A stretch of DNA of 23,576 nt from a virus: positions 1 through 23,576 of IMG/VR virus record IMGVR_UViG_3300023179_000521; one strand, 5' to 3'. The notes beneath the pieces were generated by a model, which saw only the letters and a list, made by a program, of their open reading frames with translations, was not told the DNA's origin and made no database searches. The position numbers and the translations under genes are program-made. This document shows, in pieces, positions 8,099-18,504 of this stretch (positions are counted from its first letter, which is position 1; each line of letters begins with the position of its first letter).

Positions 8099-10558
8099 AT
8101 GAATTATTCAATTTGTTTAGATCCAGCTAGTTTTAATTTAGCTAGTTTATCAGGTAATAATCTTTTAATATACACTAATGATGATAACTTTACTACCCCA
8201 GTAGCTTCAGTTCCATCTTCAGTATTGTTTCCTCCACCAACTGGAAATTGCCCTTATACAATTTCAGGGATTCCTGATGGAGCTACTCAATTATTAATTG
8301 TAGATTATTGTCTTAGTGAACTCCCAGCAGTACCTCCACCAGCTAATACTTTAACTGGTGAATGTTGTTATGCTTTAATAGATATTAATCCATCACTTTG
8401 TGGTGATTTTTGTGAAAGCTGCGGAATAGGATTTGATATTTATGCCTTAACTACTACTGGTTCTATTATAGCAGGTAATTTAACTAGTTCTTGTGGCTCT
8501 GTAACAGATTATGTTATAGGATGGTATTTAAATGGAAACTACTCATCCCCAGTTTTTACTTCAGGATTTGGCCCTCAATTTAATTATCAATCAACCCATC
8601 CATTAACCGCTTCAGCAGCACCATTAGTAGCTGCTGGTAACTGGGAAGGTATTATTCATGATGTTATTATTAATGGAACTCAATATTCTACAATTAGTGG
8701 GTCAGGAAATGGAACTAATATACCATTCCAAAGTTGTTTTGGAACAACAGTAGCTGCTCCTTTAAAATGTGATAATGGAAGTTTTCCTCTTCCATATTCA
8801 CACCAAAAAACATTTACAGCAGCTTCAAACGGAATTCCCCCAGCTCCATCAACTTTTACATATCAATTATCATCTAGTATAAATTATTTTGCTTATGTAT
8901 TTAATGGTCAACAAATATGGGATGAACTTGAAATTAAATATATAAGTGGTAATCCAAATGGAACTACTAACCCTTCTCTTTATTCTCAACCTATTTATTT
9001 AGAAAAAATTAAAATAGGAGCGAATGCTCCTTTTCCATGGTTAGGATTTAATACACCTTATATTGCTGCTTTGTCTGGATCACCTTTTTATAATTATCCG
9101 GCATCAGTTAGTGCTACATTTCTCGAAAGAGTTCTTACTTTAACTGGTTTAGAAACTAGTAGTATCCCTAGTTTGCCTGATAAATTAGAAGTAACAGTAA
9201 CTCCTAATACTGAAAGTTTTACAACAAATTGGGATCTTTACATGCAATGTTTAGAAGATTTTAATTGTACTAATTGCACTTTTGATAGTAATCCTCCATT
9301 TAAAATTTCTAACGTAACACTTGAAAGATGGACAGGAAATCCATGCTTACAACAAAAAATACGAGTAGCAGCTAGTGGTTGTAATGCTAATTCTGATTTT
9401 TTTACTTACACTGATGCTGTACAACAAAGTAATGGATTTTTTCCTATAACCCAATCTTCTCCATTTTTTGGATGGATCCAGTTAGGAGCTACTAATATAT
9501 GTAGCCAAACAAACTTTATTAACCCATCAACACCTTGTGATGTTCCTTCAAATAGTATAATAACATTTAATAAAACAAATGTTCCTTCTAATGGTATATC
9601 ATCAACAGGTCAACCTTTAGGACAAATTTATATGACTTTTAATAATGTTAATGATTTTTTACATTATAAAAATTTATTAGATGCTGAAGAAGCCTCATTA
9701 AACTCAATTTTAGGCCCTATAACATACGATTGTACTAATCAAAAGTATTACTCAGGATATTCATTACAAGTACCTTCACAAGCTGTTAATAATACTTGTG
9801 GAGACAATACTACTAGATTAACATATTATATTCCTAGAACAGCTTATCCTAATATTATTTATGTCCAAAACCCAGCTAATAATTTTTGGTCAATAACTAT
9901 TCCAATGCCTGAAGTATTAGATTGTTTAAATTTTTCAGGGTGCACTAATTGTTATGTTCCATGGAATACATATAGAACTTATAATTCTGGGATTCTTGAT
10001 AAATTTAATTCTTCTAGTTACGCTGATCCTTTTAATAATACATCATATACTAATAATTTTGGGGCTAAATATGTACAACCTTGGAGTCGTATTTATTTTG
10101 TTACTAGCTCAGCATTACCGATATCTTATTATTCTTCAAGTGTGCTTGGGTTTTGGGATACTGCTAAAGCTCAATATACATCAAGATATTCTCAAGAAAC
10201 AGTACCATTTGTACCTAATCCTTTAAATCCTGGATCTTATACTAATTTAGAACCTTTAGGAGGTGTACCTTGCCCCAATTGGACTACTAAATTTTCTAGT
10301 TCACTTTCTAATACCCAGAAGGGGCAGGGAGGAAATGCTTATTATTTCCATTATGAATATGTTTTCCCTAATCTGCAAGATAATATTAATTTTGCAGGGA
10401 ATAATGATTTTCATTTATTTACCAAAGTTACTAATAATTCAGGAGTACTTCAAACTAATCCATTGTTAATTTATTCTTATAGCCAATCTATAGCTACAGT
10501 ACATCAACCCCAATTCTTTACAGGTGGTACTCCTAGCTTAACAATTCAGTCTTTCTAA
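8099..10558 (+). CDS. Large virion protein of unknown fold, probable fibre or adhesin
   Basis: An 819-residue protein that I do not recognise. It begins MNYSICLDPASFNL and is rich in Ser, Thr, Asn, Pro, Tyr and Gly, with predicted beta character throughout. There are several paired-Cys clusters: GECCYAL and CGDFCESCG near residues 88-110, NCTNC near 390 and SGCTNC near 615. The cysteine pairs and composition resemble the two preceding proteins, so it is probably another extracellular part of the same fibre or adhesin apparatus. There is no signal peptide, transmembrane segment or recognisable catalytic motif. It is the last gene of the block, 30 nt before a strong terminator, and lacks its own late-type promoter element, so it is probably transcribed from one upstream. 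Confidence 0.6.
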   Translation: MNYSICLDPASFNLASLSGNNLLIYTNDDNFTTPVASVPSSVLFPPPTGNCPYTISGIPDGATQLLIVDYCLSELPAVPPPANTLTGECCYALIDINPSLCGDFCESCGIGFDIYALTTTGSIIAGNLTSSCGSVTDYVIGWYLNGNYSSPVFTSGFGPQFNYQSTHPLTASAAPLVAAGNWEGIIHDVIINGTQYSTISGSGNGTNIPFQSCFGTTVAAPLKCDNGSFPLPYSHQKTFTAASNGIPPAPSTFTYQLSSSINYFAYVFNGQQIWDELEIKYISGNPNGTTNPSLYSQPIYLEKIKIGANAPFPWLGFNTPYIAALSGSPFYNYPASVSATFLERVLTLTGLETSSIPSLPDKLEVTVTPNTESFTTNWDLYMQCLEDFNCTNCTFDSNPPFKISNVTLERWTGNPCLQQKIRVAASGCNANSDFFTYTDAVQQSNGFFPITQSSPFFGWIQLGATNICSQTNFINPSTPCDVPSNSIITFNKTNVPSNGISSTGQPLGQIYMTFNNVNDFLHYKNLLDAEEASLNSILGPITYDCTNQKYYSGYSLQVPSQAVNNTCGDNTTRLTYYIPRTAYPNIIYVQNPANNFWSITIPMPEVLDCLNFSGCTNCYVPWNTYRTYNSGILDKFNSSSYADPFNNTSYTNNFGAKYVQPWSRIYFVTSSALPISYYSSSVLGFWDTAKAQYTSRYSQETVPFVPNPLNPGSYTNLEPLGGVPCPNWTTKFSSSLSNTQKGQGGNAYYFHYEYVFPNLQDNINFAGNNDFHLFTKVTNNSGVLQTNPLLIYSYSQSIATVHQPQFFTGGTPSLTIQSF

Positions 10559-10584
10559 AATATTGTTAAATATTTTAAAAATAA

Positions 10585-10614
10585 TTTGGCCCCGTAAAGG
10601 GGCCTTTTTATACT
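10585..10614 (+). promoter_or_regulatory. Possible Bacteroidetes-type promoter overlapping the terminator, before folE
   Basis: TTTG (10585-10588) is followed after exactly 20 nt by TATACT (10609-10614). The same TTNG-N20-TATANT layout is found before the genes at 16221 and 19805. Overlap with the terminator hairpin and the poor -7 match make this a weak call. Confidence 0.22.
10588..10609 (+). terminator. Strong rho-independent terminator ending the virion block
   Basis: A perfect 6-bp G+C stem, GGCCCC (10588-10593) with GGGGCC (10599-10604), a 5-nt GTAAA loop, and five T residues (10605-10609). It lies 30 nt after the 819-residue virion gene and before folE. Confidence 0.92.
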
Positions 10615-10636
10615 TATTAAAAATAATTAAAGTTAT

Positions 10637-11329
10637 ATGACAGAAAACACACGTAGAAAAAAACACACAGAACTAGAATGTGTGCAAATAGGTTATGCAA
10701 ATGGAGTTGCACCTGGATTTCCACTTACTGAAAATGAAAAATGGAAAATGGTAGATGAAGCAGAAGAAGCTTATGGTAAATTTTTAGATGCTTTAGGATG
10801 CGATTGGCGAAACGATCCAAATTCAATGGAAACACCTCGTCGAGTAGCTAAAGCTTATGTATTTGATTTATGGGCAGGTAGATATACTGCAATGTCAGAT
10901 ATTACTTCATTCCCATCAGACGGATATGATGGTATTGTAATTGAAAGAAACATTCCAATTACTTCAATGTGTTCACACCACCATCAAACAATTGGAGGAG
11001 TAGTTCATATTGGTTATGTTGTAGGAAATGAAGGTAGAGTAATTGGTTTATCTAAATTAAACCGCATTGTAGAATTATTCGGCCGTAGAGGAGCTATTCA
11101 AGAACAATTAACTTCAGCTATCCATAACGCAGTAAACAAAGTATGTGAAGGAAACAGAGGTATTATCGTTACAGTAGTAGCAACCCACAATTGTGTATCT
11201 TGTAGAGGAGTAAAACACCAAGGTGCTTCAATGGTTACAACAAAAGCATCAGGTGTGTTTATGGAAAACAATAACCAAGCACGTAAGGAATTTTTCGATA
11301 GTATTAAAATCAATAATAGCGGACATTAA
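10637..11329 (+). CDS. folE: GTP cyclohydrolase I (FolE)
   Basis: A 230-residue protein of the T-fold FolE family. FolE opens GTP to dihydroneopterin triphosphate, the first step of both folate and 7-deazaguanine synthesis. Zinc ligands can be placed at C112 and H115 in SMCSHHH and at C186 in THNCVSCRG, with the catalytic H184. The conserved core is intact: VHIGYV, GRVIGLSKLNRIVELFGRR (132-151), the QEQLT helix, and the GASMVTT segment (196-202). The usual CEHH reads CSHH here. The first 40 residues are an N-terminal extension with little conservation. With queD and queE at the left end of the window, the likely role is supplying the preQ0 branch. It opens a group with the next genes and follows the terminator at 10588. 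The start follows AAAGTTAT, with no Shine-Dalgarno sequence. Confidence 0.95.
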   Translation: MTENTRRKKHTELECVQIGYANGVAPGFPLTENEKWKMVDEAEEAYGKFLDALGCDWRNDPNSMETPRRVAKAYVFDLWAGRYTAMSDITSFPSDGYDGIVIERNIPITSMCSHHHQTIGGVVHIGYVVGNEGRVIGLSKLNRIVELFGRRGAIQEQLTSAIHNAVNKVCEGNRGIIVTVVATHNCVSCRGVKHQGASMVTTKASGVFMENNNQARKEFFDSIKINNSGH

Positions 11330-11339
11330 ATTTAAAATT

Positions 11340-11567
11340 ATGGACAGAACACAATTACTCTACCAGGCTTTAGAGTCAAAATACCTAGCCCAAATTGCAG
11401 AAGCAAAAGCAACACTAGCAATTTATTTTACAAATTCAGTTGGAATTGGAGAACATCCTCAACATTTAGAAGAAATGGACAAGTTTGTATCTCAATTAGC
11501 AGATGCTGAAGATAAACTTGAAACTTTAAGACATTTAAAATTAATTGATCCAACAACCCCATTTTAA
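11340..11567 (+). CDS. Small helical protein of unknown function
   Basis: A 75-residue protein, mostly alpha-helical by composition, with two likely helices (about 1-30 and 42-66) around a loop with Gly and His. It is acidic and has no signal peptide, membrane segment or Cys. I do not recognise a family. The ATG at 11340 is chosen over an upstream open stretch beginning at 11223 because that extension runs through the end of folE in a different frame. It starts 10 nt after folE, and its last codons nearly touch the next gene, so the three are probably co-transcribed. A role in nucleotide metabolism is only guessed from the neighbours. Confidence 0.7.
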   Translation: MDRTQLLYQALESKYLAQIAEAKATLAIYFTNSVGIGEHPQHLEEMDKFVSQLADAEDKLETLRHLKLIDPTTPF

Positions 11568-11568
11568 T

Positions 11569-12186
11569 ATGAATCCACTAGAACAAAAACAAGACGAGTT
11601 AATTAAATTACTTTATTCACAAGTTATAGATTTATCTATGATGTCTAAAATTGAACTTGGAGATGATGTAATATTTAAATATAGAGAATTAACAGATGAA
11701 ATTGAACATTTAAAAGGAACTTATATACCTTTTGTGTCAGAAGTTGAAGAGTTTAATGCAGTAATGGGAAAACCCAATAATTATAATCCGGTCATTCCCG
11801 ATGAGAAGGAATGGATGTTTGTTTACAATTTCGTTTTGGAAGAACTCGAGGAATACAAACATGCGTGTAAACAAGGAGACATTGTTGAAGTTCTTGATGC
11901 TTTATGCGACATTGCCTATGTTTCCTTGGGCAACGGAACTATGCTACATGGTCTTAAGGATAAACTATGGCCCGCATATCAAGAAGTACAAGCGTCAAAT
12001 CTTAGCAAAGCTTGTTCTAGTGAGGAAGAGGCACAAGAAACCGTTAGAGTACGTTCCGCAGAACAAGAGGAACCATGTCACTATGAAAAGATTGGCAAAT
12101 ATTATATCGTCTATCGAACACGTGATAGAAAAGTAATGAAAAATGTTAATTACTTTAGACCTGATTTAACACAGTTCTTTAAGTAA
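11569..12186 (+). CDS. MazG-like all-alpha NTP pyrophosphohydrolase
   Basis: A 205-residue protein of the MazG/PRA-PH superfamily, whose members hydrolyse (d)NTPs or related nucleotides to monophosphate and pyrophosphate. The metal-binding signature is visible: EELEEY (91-96) on one helix and EVLDALCDIAYV (107-118) on the next, giving the E-x2-E and E-x2-D/D-x3-D pattern, followed by EVQASNLSKA (139-148), a common end of the domain in phage members. The C-terminal segment GKYYIVYRTRDRKVMKNVNY with FRPDL is a frequent tail in this group. The ATG at 11569 is preferred to a TTG at 11545, which overlaps the previous gene. The middle of the gene is less AT-rich than its flanks. The probable role is dNTP-pool control or host-alarmone removal beside DNA polymerase; the exact substrate is unknown. 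Confidence 0.82.
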   Translation: MNPLEQKQDELIKLLYSQVIDLSMMSKIELGDDVIFKYRELTDEIEHLKGTYIPFVSEVEEFNAVMGKPNNYNPVIPDEKEWMFVYNFVLEELEEYKHACKQGDIVEVLDALCDIAYVSLGNGTMLHGLKDKLWPAYQEVQASNLSKACSSEEEAQETVRVRSAEQEEPCHYEKIGKYYIVYRTRDRKVMKNVNYFRPDLTQFFK

Positions 12187-12202
12187 TATTTAAATAAAAG
12201 TT

Positions 12203-14932
12203 ATGTATCAAGCGGTTTTCTATAACAGATTACCCGGAGAGGATCAATGGTCATATTATCTTCGGGACGATAAAAAAGGTATACACAAGTTCCAGTATTG
12301 GCCTACAGTTTATAAACTTGATGAAGAGGGAGAATTTGAAACACTATTTGGTGAAAGATGTTCTCCCCTTCAAGGTCAATATGATAAAAAAGATCCTACT
12401 ATTTTAGAAAAAGATATTGACCGTGAAATTGTATTACTACGAGATTTGTACTTTGAAACAGATGAAACACCAGAATACCACAATACAGTTTATTTAGATA
12501 TTGAGATTGAAATTTTAGGTGCACTTACCCCCCAAACTATTAAAGAAGCAAATGCTGAAGTTACAGCAATTGCCTTAATTGATACTTCAACTAAAGAAAA
12601 AATATGCTTTATTTTAGATAAAGAAAGTAAAATTGAAGAAGCAGATATAGATGGTAAGAAAGTTATCCCTTGTATTGACGAAAACACTTTACTACGTAAT
12701 TTTTTAAACAAATGGGAGCAAATGGATCCTACAATTGTAGTAGGTTACAACAGTGATTTCTTTGATATTCCATATTTGTACTATAGAATTAAAAAACGTT
12801 TAGGAGATGATGTATATCGTTTATCTCCTATAGGTAAAATTGAAGAAGTATTATCTCAACCAAATTCTCCAATTCGTATTGGCTTAGTTAACAGTTTAGA
12901 CTATATGCACTTGCTTCGCAAGTATATGATGAAAGAAGAACCATCATACAAGTTAGGTGATATAGGTTTGAAATATGCTAAACTAGGAAAAATAGAATAC
13001 AACGGTAATTTAGACACTTTATTCAAAGAAGACCCAAACAAATTTATAGACTATAACATTCGAGACGTTGAAATTATAGAAGCGTTAGAGGAAAAACAGA
13101 AATTTATTGAATTGACTGTTTTGATTTCTCACCTATGTCACACATCATATGAATCAATTTACTATAACACTATATTGAATGAAGGTGCTATTTTAACATA
13201 TTTAAAACGTAAAAATATAATTGCACCAAACAAGCCAACAACTTCAAACCCTACTATTAGAGATTTAGAGTTAGGTGATTATGTAGTACATCAAAGAGGT
13301 ACTCCAACAATTGAAGGTACAGTATACAGTTTTGAAGATAAACAAATTATAATCAAAACAATGGCTGGAAAATATATTGCTCGTAACCCTAAAACAGTTA
13401 AGAAAAAAGACAGTTACGCAGGTGGATATTTGCTTGACCCTAACCCAGGTTTGTATTCAGATGTAAGTGACCTTGACTTTACCTCACTGTATCCTTCAAT
13501 TATTAAATCTCTTAATTTAGGTATTGAAACATTAGTAGGTCGAATTGTTACAAAAGATAATTACGAACAATACAATTCACTTGAACAGCTAAAACAACGT
13601 GATCCTGAAGAAAAAATACATATACAAAAACTCAATAAACATTCATATCAACTAAAAGATGCTACTATAGCAGTAGGTGCTTTAATTCGTTTAATTGAAG
13701 ACAATAACTGGACAATTTCAGCCAGTGGAGCGTTTTTTACAACTGATAAGAAAAGTATTGCTTGTGAAGTATTAGAGGATTGGTTTAATCAGAGAGAACA
13801 TTATCGAGCACTTAAGAAAAAAGCAGGTAAAGCAGAAGATTGGGCTAACTACAAACAATATGATTTGTATCAAATGGCATTCAAAATCTTACAAAACGCT
13901 TTATACGGTACATATGCAATTAATTCATGGCGTTTTACAGATGGATTTAAAATATGTTCTGCTGCCATTACAAACAGCGGACAGAGATTAACTCGCGAAA
14001 GTATTGATTTTGTAAACCAATACATTTCAGAACAACTTAAAATTGACCTTAGAAAATTTGTTATCGCCTCAGATACCGATTCACTTTATATGGAGTTAAC
14101 AGATTTACTTAAACATAGAAACCCTGATTTAAATTACAATGATCGTGAAGAAAAAATCAAACGATTACTTATATTAACAGAAGAACTTCAAACAGTAGCA
14201 AACGGAAACTTAAACAATATAACGCAAAATCTATTCAATATGCACGGCAAACACCACTTTGTATTAAAACAAGAGGTAATCGCTGAAAAAGCGTATTGGG
14301 CTGGTAAACGTAGATACGCTATTTACATTGTAAATAAAGAAGGTGTACCTATTGAGGAACTAGAGATGAAGGGATTAGACATTATGAAATCTAATTTTCC
14401 CCCTTACTTTAGAAACTTTGGAGAAGACCTAATCAAAAACATCCTATTCAGCAAACCGAAAGAAGATATAGACAAGGATGTAATGGATTTTAAAAATTCA
14501 ATGCAAACGGTAGAATGGATTAAGTTGCTTAAACCAACAGGACTGAAAAAAATGGGTGAATATATTGAACGTAAACCTATGGCTGGTGAATTGTTCTCTA
14601 AATTGAAGCTAAAATGTCCTATTAATACTAAAGCAGCTATAATTTACAATGACTTTTTACGTTACAAGAAACTTAATGTAAAGTACCCTGAATTTACAAT
14701 TGGAGATAAAATGTATATAGCCTATTTAAAACCAAACCCATACCAGATTGAGGTAATAGGTTACAATGGTTACAATGACCCTCAAGAAATTACAGATTTG
14801 ATCAACAAATATATAGACCGTGATGGTTTATTTGATAGTGTGATTCGAAACAAATTAGAGGGAGTATACAATGATATTGGATGGGTGTTAAACTTAAATC
14901 CGTTTAAAGCTAAATTCTTTAACTTTTCATAA
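12203..14932 (+). CDS. 43: Family B DNA polymerase, T4 gp43-like
   Basis: A 909-residue replicative polymerase, close in length to T4 gp43 (898). The 3'-5' exonuclease motifs are present: YLDIEIE with D99 and E101 (Exo I), YNSDFFDIP with D188 (Exo II), and DYNIRDVEII with Y284 and D288 (Exo III). Polymerase motif A is DLDFTSLYPSI with D425, motif B is KILQNALYGTY (K561, N565, Y568, G569) and motif C is SDTDS with D624 and D626. The WAGKRRYAIYI segment (699-709) matches the template-binding KKRY region. All catalytic acids are intact, so both activities are expected. One oddity is a segment of about 48 residues (355-402) just before the palm entry YAGGYLLDPNPG that looks like a small beta domain. 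The C-terminus should bind the gp45-like clamp encoded downstream. Confidence 0.97.
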   Translation: MYQAVFYNRLPGEDQWSYYLRDDKKGIHKFQYWPTVYKLDEEGEFETLFGERCSPLQGQYDKKDPTILEKDIDREIVLLRDLYFETDETPEYHNTVYLDIEIEILGALTPQTIKEANAEVTAIALIDTSTKEKICFILDKESKIEEADIDGKKVIPCIDENTLLRNFLNKWEQMDPTIVVGYNSDFFDIPYLYYRIKKRLGDDVYRLSPIGKIEEVLSQPNSPIRIGLVNSLDYMHLLRKYMMKEEPSYKLGDIGLKYAKLGKIEYNGNLDTLFKEDPNKFIDYNIRDVEIIEALEEKQKFIELTVLISHLCHTSYESIYYNTILNEGAILTYLKRKNIIAPNKPTTSNPTIRDLELGDYVVHQRGTPTIEGTVYSFEDKQIIIKTMAGKYIARNPKTVKKKDSYAGGYLLDPNPGLYSDVSDLDFTSLYPSIIKSLNLGIETLVGRIVTKDNYEQYNSLEQLKQRDPEEKIHIQKLNKHSYQLKDATIAVGALIRLIEDNNWTISASGAFFTTDKKSIACEVLEDWFNQREHYRALKKKAGKAEDWANYKQYDLYQMAFKILQNALYGTYAINSWRFTDGFKICSAAITNSGQRLTRESIDFVNQYISEQLKIDLRKFVIASDTDSLYMELTDLLKHRNPDLNYNDREEKIKRLLILTEELQTVANGNLNNITQNLFNMHGKHHFVLKQEVIAEKAYWAGKRRYAIYIVNKEGVPIEELEMKGLDIMKSNFPPYFRNFGEDLIKNILFSKPKEDIDKDVMDFKNSMQTVEWIKLLKPTGLKKMGEYIERKPMAGELFSKLKLKCPINTKAAIIYNDFLRYKKLNVKYPEFTIGDKMYIAYLKPNPYQIEVIGYNGYNDPQEITDLINKYIDRDGLFDSVIRNKLEGVYNDIGWVLNLNPFKAKFFNFS

Positions 14933-14947
14933 TATGTATAAATAAAA
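14933..14947 (+). promoter_or_regulatory. T4-late promoter element (exact TATAAATA) before 14962
   Basis: TATGTATAAATAAAA contains an exact TATAAATA (14937-14944), the T4 late promoter consensus, 25 nt before the ATG at 14962. It lies in the 29-nt gap between DNA polymerase and a gene with the leader seen in two other late-type genes. Confidence 0.62.
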
Positions 14948-14961
14948 TAAAATTAAATAAA

Positions 14962-15351
14962 ATGAACAAAGAACAATTACGTATGCAAATGTTAGCTGGT
15001 ATCCTTACAGAAGGACAATATAAAGCTATGTTAAATGAAAATATGGAAGATCCAAATTATATTGCTCAATATATAGCTGGGGGGTTTGACACCTATATCA
15101 TCCCGGGATCACCTAAATTCACTTATGGTCCTGATGATGACGGGACTTATCATTTAGAATTTCAATTAGGATTTGATGATTTAGATTATGATACCCCCGA
15201 AGAAGAAGAAGAAGAACTAGAAAGACAAATAGGTGGCTATTATAGTGGAGGCCCAGGACAAGCTTTTAGCCGAACTCGTGTATCATATGAGGGTGAAAAC
15301 AATGGAAAGTACATATTCTCTGTTTATAAAAGAGGAGGATATGATGTTTAA
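14962..15351 (+). CDS. Predicted internal virion protein with conserved leader (family member 1)
   Basis: A 129-residue acidic protein that I cannot assign to a known family. The first 26 residues contain LRMQMLAGILTE (6-17) and YKAMLNE (20-26), nearly identical to the starts of the proteins at 21827 and 23381. Both segments end in L-x-E, like the L/I-x-E sites cleaved by the T4 prohead protease gp21. The rest contains an Asp/Glu-rich stretch (about 70-88, a run of GAA codons) and Gly/Tyr-rich segments. It stands alone between a late-type promoter element and a terminator, so it is probably a single-gene late transcript inserted among replication genes. The inferred role is a protein packaged into the capsid or trimmed during head maturation. 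Confidence 0.6.
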   Translation: MNKEQLRMQMLAGILTEGQYKAMLNENMEDPNYIAQYIAGGFDTYIIPGSPKFTYGPDDDGTYHLEFQLGFDDLDYDTPEEEEEELERQIGGYYSGGPGQAFSRTRVSYEGENNGKYIFSVYKRGGYDV

Positions 15352-15376
15352 TTAATTTTTAAAATATTTTTTATAG

Positions 15377-15403
15377 AAAAGCTTGCCTACCAGCAGGCTT
15401 TTT
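15377..15403 (+). terminator. Rho-independent terminator after 14962 gene
   Basis: A 10-bp stem with one G-T pair, AAAAGCTTGC (15377-15386) with GCAGGCTTTT (15393-15402), a 6-nt CTACCA loop, and a T run overlapping the 3' arm. It separates the late-type gene from the clamp gene. Confidence 0.85.
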
Positions 15404-15417
15404 CTTATCTTTAACAT

Positions 15418-16152
15418 ATGGTTAATAAAATAGTTCTACAATCGGTTATAAACAAATACTACTTAGGCGAAAACGAATCCGTCAAATGGAGTATTAAAGA
15501 CAAAACCCTTACTATAGACTTTATGTCTGTAAATAAAGAGGTAATAGGTAAAATTGTTCACAACAATATTGACATTGAAGATAGTGAATTAGCTATCTTT
15601 GATACTAAAAAACTACTTAACCTATTAGGTATTACTCAAGGTGATTTAATGTTTTCCTTAGAAAAAGGTAAAAGCGTTTACACTAAAATGCATTTTGCAG
15701 ATGCTTCCTTTAACTTAACTTATGCACTTGCTGATCCTTTATTGATTGGAAAAGTAGGTTCTGTAAGTGAACCAGAATGGGATGCATGTTTGCCTTTAGA
15801 AAAAGAATATGTCGACAATTTAGTTAAAGCTAAAAACGCTTTAACGGGTATTGGCTCAATGACACTTTCCATTGATATAGATTTAAATGGAGACAATATG
15901 TGCTTATTTACATTTGGAGACGAGCAAGGTCACAACAACAAAATTACCTACCAAATGTATGGTACAATTAAACAGGAAAAAGTTGAAATACCATTTAATT
16001 CAGACATGTTTAGAAACATTTTGAAAGAAAACAAAGACCTAGAAAGCGGAAATATCTATTTGAGCTACCAGGGCCTAATAAAACTTGAATTTAAATCCGA
16101 AGATACAACTAGCACTTACTATATGGTACGTAAAGAAGAAAGTAGTTTTTAG
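15418..16152 (+). CDS. 45: Sliding clamp, T4 gp45-like
   Basis: A 244-residue protein, close to T4 gp45 (228). It has the two-domain beta pattern of trimeric clamps. The N-terminal region has YYLGENESVKWSIKDKTLTI and an AIFDTKKLLNLLGI helix-strand (about 60-73), and a second domain starts near 125 with VDNLVKAKNAL. It ends in YYMVRKEESSF, matching the gp45 C-terminal strand and tail (YVVALEADSTHDF). The clamp tethers the gp43 polymerase; in T4 it also activates late transcription through gp33 and gp55. Its loader subunits are at 19805 and 21162. It starts directly after a terminator, so its promoter must lie in or downstream of that hairpin or transcripts must read through; none was clearly seen. 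Confidence 0.85.
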   Translation: MVNKIVLQSVINKYYLGENESVKWSIKDKTLTIDFMSVNKEVIGKIVHNNIDIEDSELAIFDTKKLLNLLGITQGDLMFSLEKGKSVYTKMHFADASFNLTYALADPLLIGKVGSVSEPEWDACLPLEKEYVDNLVKAKNALTGIGSMTLSIDIDLNGDNMCLFTFGDEQGHNNKITYQMYGTIKQEKVEIPFNSDMFRNILKENKDLESGNIYLSYQGLIKLEFKSEDTTSTYYMVRKEESSF

Positions 16153-16167
16153 TATGTATAATAGAAT
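16153..16167 (+). promoter_or_regulatory. Late-like TATGTATAATAGAA element after the clamp gene
   Basis: TATGTATAATAGAA begins at 16153, directly after the clamp stop codon. It matches the late-type elements elsewhere, but its TATAATA core is 64 nt before the next ATG rather than 17-25. Confidence 0.35.
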
Positions 16168-16197
16168 TTGATAATTCAAAATAGTTTTCGTATATTG
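16167..16197 (+). promoter_or_regulatory. Candidate host-type promoter for the GRP protein-groES-groEL operon
   Basis: TTTG (16167-16170), 20 nt, then TATATTG (16191-16197), close to the Bacteroidetes TTTG/TAnnTTTG promoter layout. It can also be read as sigma-70 type TTGATA-N17-TATATT. The next ATG is at 16221. The same TTNG-N20-TATATT form precedes the clamp-loader gene at 19805. Confidence 0.45.
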
Positions 16198-16220
16198 TGG
16201 TTATAAATTTAAATTTAGTT

Positions 16221-16573
16221 ATGGAAGAAACTAAACGACGCGGTCGTCCCGCTAGAGACGAGAATGACACCCAATCAAACTTATGTACAATTAAAGATCC
16301 AGCAATGGAACCTTTCTACATTGTAAAAGATACTACAAACTTTACAGTTATAGAAAGATCTGTTGCTACAAGAGGATTTGGGGGTAAACAAGCATCCGGT
16401 AAAGAAGTTGAAAAAATTGTAGGATACTACAGTAGCTTTGGAAATGCTGTAAATCGCATTGCAAAGGAAAAGTTTTATCAAAATGAAGGTGAATACCAAA
16501 CTATTCAAGGATATATCAACACCTGGAAAGAAGTAAAAGATGGAATGGAATCAATGTTAAATAAATTAGAAAT

Positions 16574-16577
<4 letters not shown>
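16221..16577 (+). CDS. Phage protein of unknown function with an AT-hook-like GRP motif
   Basis: A 118-residue protein. Residues 5-11 read KRRGRPA, which contains the RGRP core of AT-hook DNA-binding motifs and suggests binding to AT-rich DNA. The rest is a compact domain with FYIVKDTTNF, GKEVEKIVGYYSSFGNA and a helical tail containing WKEVKDGMESML. I believe similar proteins occur in other T4-like phages, but I cannot name a family. The ATG at 16221 is preferred over a GTG at 16197 that falls within the candidate promoter. Its stop overlaps the groES start by 4 nt (ATGA), so it is translationally coupled to the chaperonin genes. A role in replication, regulation or chaperonin function cannot be settled from sequence. 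Confidence 0.72.
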
Positions 16578-18503
<1,926 letters not shown>

Positions 18504-18504
18504 T

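Noticed and set aside
9954-10469. Two overlapping hydrophobic open frames within the 819-residue virion gene
   Set aside because: They are alternative-frame readings of an AT-rich gene, rich in Ile and Leu from TTA/ATT codons, and have no independent support.
11223-11339. Upstream extension of the small helical protein gene
   Set aside because: It runs through the 3' end of folE in another frame and its translation looks like out-of-frame sequence. The ATG at 11340 is a better start.
15196-15222. GAA microsatellite in the 129-residue leader protein
   Set aside because: A short run of Glu codons in an acidic segment is common in such proteins and needs no special explanation.
16197-16220. 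GTG start giving eight extra residues on the GRP-motif protein
   Set aside because: The GTG lies in the candidate -7 promoter element, and the ATG at 16221 follows the usual leader type.
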